Below, in pieces: positions 5,276-5,834 of a stretch of 5,834 bases of DNA (within the stretch, counting starts at the first letter, position 1; the number at the start of each line of letters is the position of its first letter). The stretch is from Haloferacaceae archaeon (GTDB taxonomy: Archaea > Halobacteriota > Halobacteria > Halobacteriales > Haloferacaceae). The stretch lies in the NCBI GenBank assembly GCA_028274825.1, contig JAQCMZ010000379.1, positions 1-5,834 of the forward strand. The letters are read 5' to 3'. The notes under the pieces were generated by a model. It had not been told where the DNA came from, searched no databases, and saw only the letters and a list, made by a program, of their open reading frames with translations. Both the position numbers and the translations under genes were made by a program.

Positions 5276-5834
5276 ATGACAGACGTGTTCAGGTCCACGG
5301 CCGCGCTCTGTGACGCGCTGGCTGATGCGACGTTCGACCGGCCGCCGGCATTGGTGAGCAACGCACATATCACGGGACTGGGTGTCGCCCGAGCGCTGAC
5401 GCAGGCTGACGTACCCGTCATCGCGTTAGACCGCAACGGGCAGGGGGTGGCTCCACCCTCGAACGCAGTGGATTATAGGTGGAACAGGCGCACTCCCACG
5501 CCGTTCACGGCGTGGATACGCGCCGTCACAGCGGCAATTCCCGACGGGTTTGTTCCAAAACGTCTCTGCAAGCGTCGACGCACTGGGGACGACCCCAGTG
5601 TAGCCGAGTGCCCGACAACTGGCGGTTCGAGTGTCCGCCCACACTGGAAACAGAGTGTGGCCCGATGTGGGGATCACACACCAACCACTGGGCAAATACT
5701 CGCAGAGAAAGTCACTCCGAGTCCATCGCAGTCTGCCGGACTCCCCGTGGCCAACACAACACTGGGAATCCGAGTCCGACAACGGAGAGGAGTCCCGGGG
5801 TGGCCACTCCCAGGAGACTGCCCGTCGACCAGTC
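5276..5834 (+). CDS. ATP-grasp carboxylate-amine ligase-like, N-terminal part only, interrupted
   Basis: The first 67 or so codons (5276 to about 5478) encode the pre-ATP-grasp N-terminal domain of a haloarchaeal carboxylate-amine ligase-like protein. PALVSNAHITGLGVARAL and DVPVIALDRNGQGVAPPS are the recognisable stretches, ending at SNAVDY. Such proteins are usually around 400 residues and join a carboxylate to an amine using ATP; the substrate here is unknown. After NAVDY the frame stays open to the window edge, but the translation becomes strongly basic (for example PKRLCKRRR), unlike the acidic first part. It also lies over a run of inverted repeats, and no expected ATP-grasp sequence is visible in any forward frame. 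I infer an insertion or rearrangement near 5478, so this is probably a pseudogene here. A chimeric assembly is the alternative. Confidence 0.6.
   Translation, partial: MTDVFRSTAALCDALADATFDRPPALVSNAHITGLGVARALTQADVPVIALDRNGQGVAPPSNAVDYRWNRRTPTPFTAWIRAVTAAIPDGFVPKRLCKRRRTGDDPSVAECPTTGGSSVRPHWKQSVARCGDHTPTTGQILAEKVTPSPSQSAGLPVANTTLGIRVRQRRGVPGWPLPGDCPSTS
5487..5524. repeat. Nested hairpin, 8-bp inner and 5-bp outer stem
   Basis: CCACGCCG (5496-5503) pairs perfectly with CGGCGTGG (5508-5515) around TTCA. Beyond a symmetric four-by-four interior loop, GGCGC (5487-5491) pairs with GCGCC (5520-5524). It begins within about ten bases of the point where ATP-grasp similarity ends, so it may be one end of the inserted element. 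Confidence 0.65.
5581..5600. repeat. Hairpin, 8-bp perfect stem with 4-base loop
   Basis: CACTGGGG (5581-5588) and CCCCAGTG (5593-5600) are perfect inverse complements around ACGA. The ten-base palindrome GCGTCGACGC ends on its first base. Confidence 0.65.
5621..5660. repeat. Two adjoining hairpins
   Basis: GGCGG (5621-5625) pairs with CCGCC (5635-5639). CCACACT (5639-5645) pairs with AGTGTGG (5654-5660) around eight bases. They share one base at 5639, so they stand back to back. Nearby CGAGTGCCCG and CGAGTGTCCG form an imperfect direct repeat. Confidence 0.5.
5716..5778. repeat. Direct 9-mers flanking one shared complementary strand
   Basis: TCCGAGTCC occurs at 5716-5724 and 5769-5777. Between them CGGACTC (5737-5743) can pair with the first copy (GAGTCC with GGACTC, 6 bp) or the second (CGGACTC with GAGTCCG, 7 bp), but not both. 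Confidence 0.5.
5784..5813 (+). repeat. Right copy of 30-base direct repeat
   Basis: Identical to 5-34, same orientation. Similarity to the left copy continues with small differences to the window edge (GAGACTGCCCGTC here against CAGTCCCACCCGTC there). The repeat unit is therefore longer than 30 bases and is cut by the right edge. Confidence 0.85.

Larger units (their letters stand above)
5479..5834. mobile_element. Palindrome-rich region interrupting the ATP-grasp gene
   Basis: About 350 bases carry a near-continuous series of inverted repeats and end in the 30-base repeat also found at the left window edge. Elements in order: nested hairpin 5487-5524, GCCG/CGGC 5522-5535, CCCG.CGGG 5540-5548, the ten-base palindrome GCGTCGACGC 5572-5581, hairpin 5581-5600, GGCGG/CCGCC 5621-5639, hairpin 5639-5660, GAGTCC/GGACTC pairings 5719-5778, and the repeat at 5784. 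No credible protein is encoded: the only long frames are low-quality translations of the palindromes. It could be a non-autonomous mobile element or a structured RNA. Haloarchaeal palindrome-associated elements are a known category to compare with. The right end is not in the window. Confidence 0.4.

Noticed and set aside
5426..5782. 118-residue minus-strand frame over the palindrome region
   Set aside because: Composition is not haloarchaeal (many C, W, R and P), it runs antisense to the intact part of the ATP-grasp gene, and its sequence follows the inverted repeats.
1..5834. CRISPR array, tRNA or rRNA gene, retron or diversity-generating system
   Set aside because: There are no regularly spaced repeats, no cloverleaf or CCA-type gene, and no reverse transcriptase, Cas or integrase frame. 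The hairpins differ in stem sequence and spacing.

Overview
The window looks like a chromosomal segment of a haloarchaeon. The proteins are acidic, the DNA is G+C-rich, and two genes belong to archaeal or haloarchaeal families of unknown function (DUF373, DUF5813). No start has a Shine-Dalgarno site. Most genes instead have an A/T-rich TATA-like box about 28-32 bases before the start codon, as expected for leaderless archaeal transcripts.

Layout, left to right. 1-224: non-coding, with a 30-base repeat copy at the very edge followed by three hairpins. 225-1223 (-): radical SAM protein of a COG2108-like family. 1224-1696: divergent intergenic region. 1697-2809 (+): DUF373 membrane protein. 2810-3016: convergent gap. 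3017-3553 (-): orotate phosphoribosyltransferase (pyrE). 3554-3739: divergent promoter region. 3740-4420 (+): TrkA-type RCK protein. 4421-4650: convergent gap with hairpins and a T-rich tandem duplication. 4651-5160 (-): DUF5813 protein. 5161-5275: divergent promoter region. 5276 onward (+): start of an ATP-grasp (carboxylate-amine ligase-like) gene whose recognisable sequence stops near 5478. 5479-5834: a string of inverted repeats ending in the second 30-base repeat copy.

The genes alternate in strand and each seems to have its own promoter, so this is a set of housekeeping and conserved single genes rather than an operon or a defence island. pyrE makes OMP for UMP synthesis and the RCK protein probably gates potassium transport. 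The radical SAM, DUF373 and DUF5813 proteins have no assigned role that I can support.

The real anomaly is the non-coding DNA at both ends. It is unusually rich in short perfect stems, shares an exact 30-base direct repeat with similarity running past it, and on the right replaces the body of an ATP-grasp gene. The best reading is a dispersed palindrome-rich element, possibly a non-autonomous mobile element. That the window begins and ends in the repeat could also mean the contig was broken there by a genomic repeat. No transposase, recombinase, reverse transcriptase, CRISPR array, tRNA or rRNA was seen.
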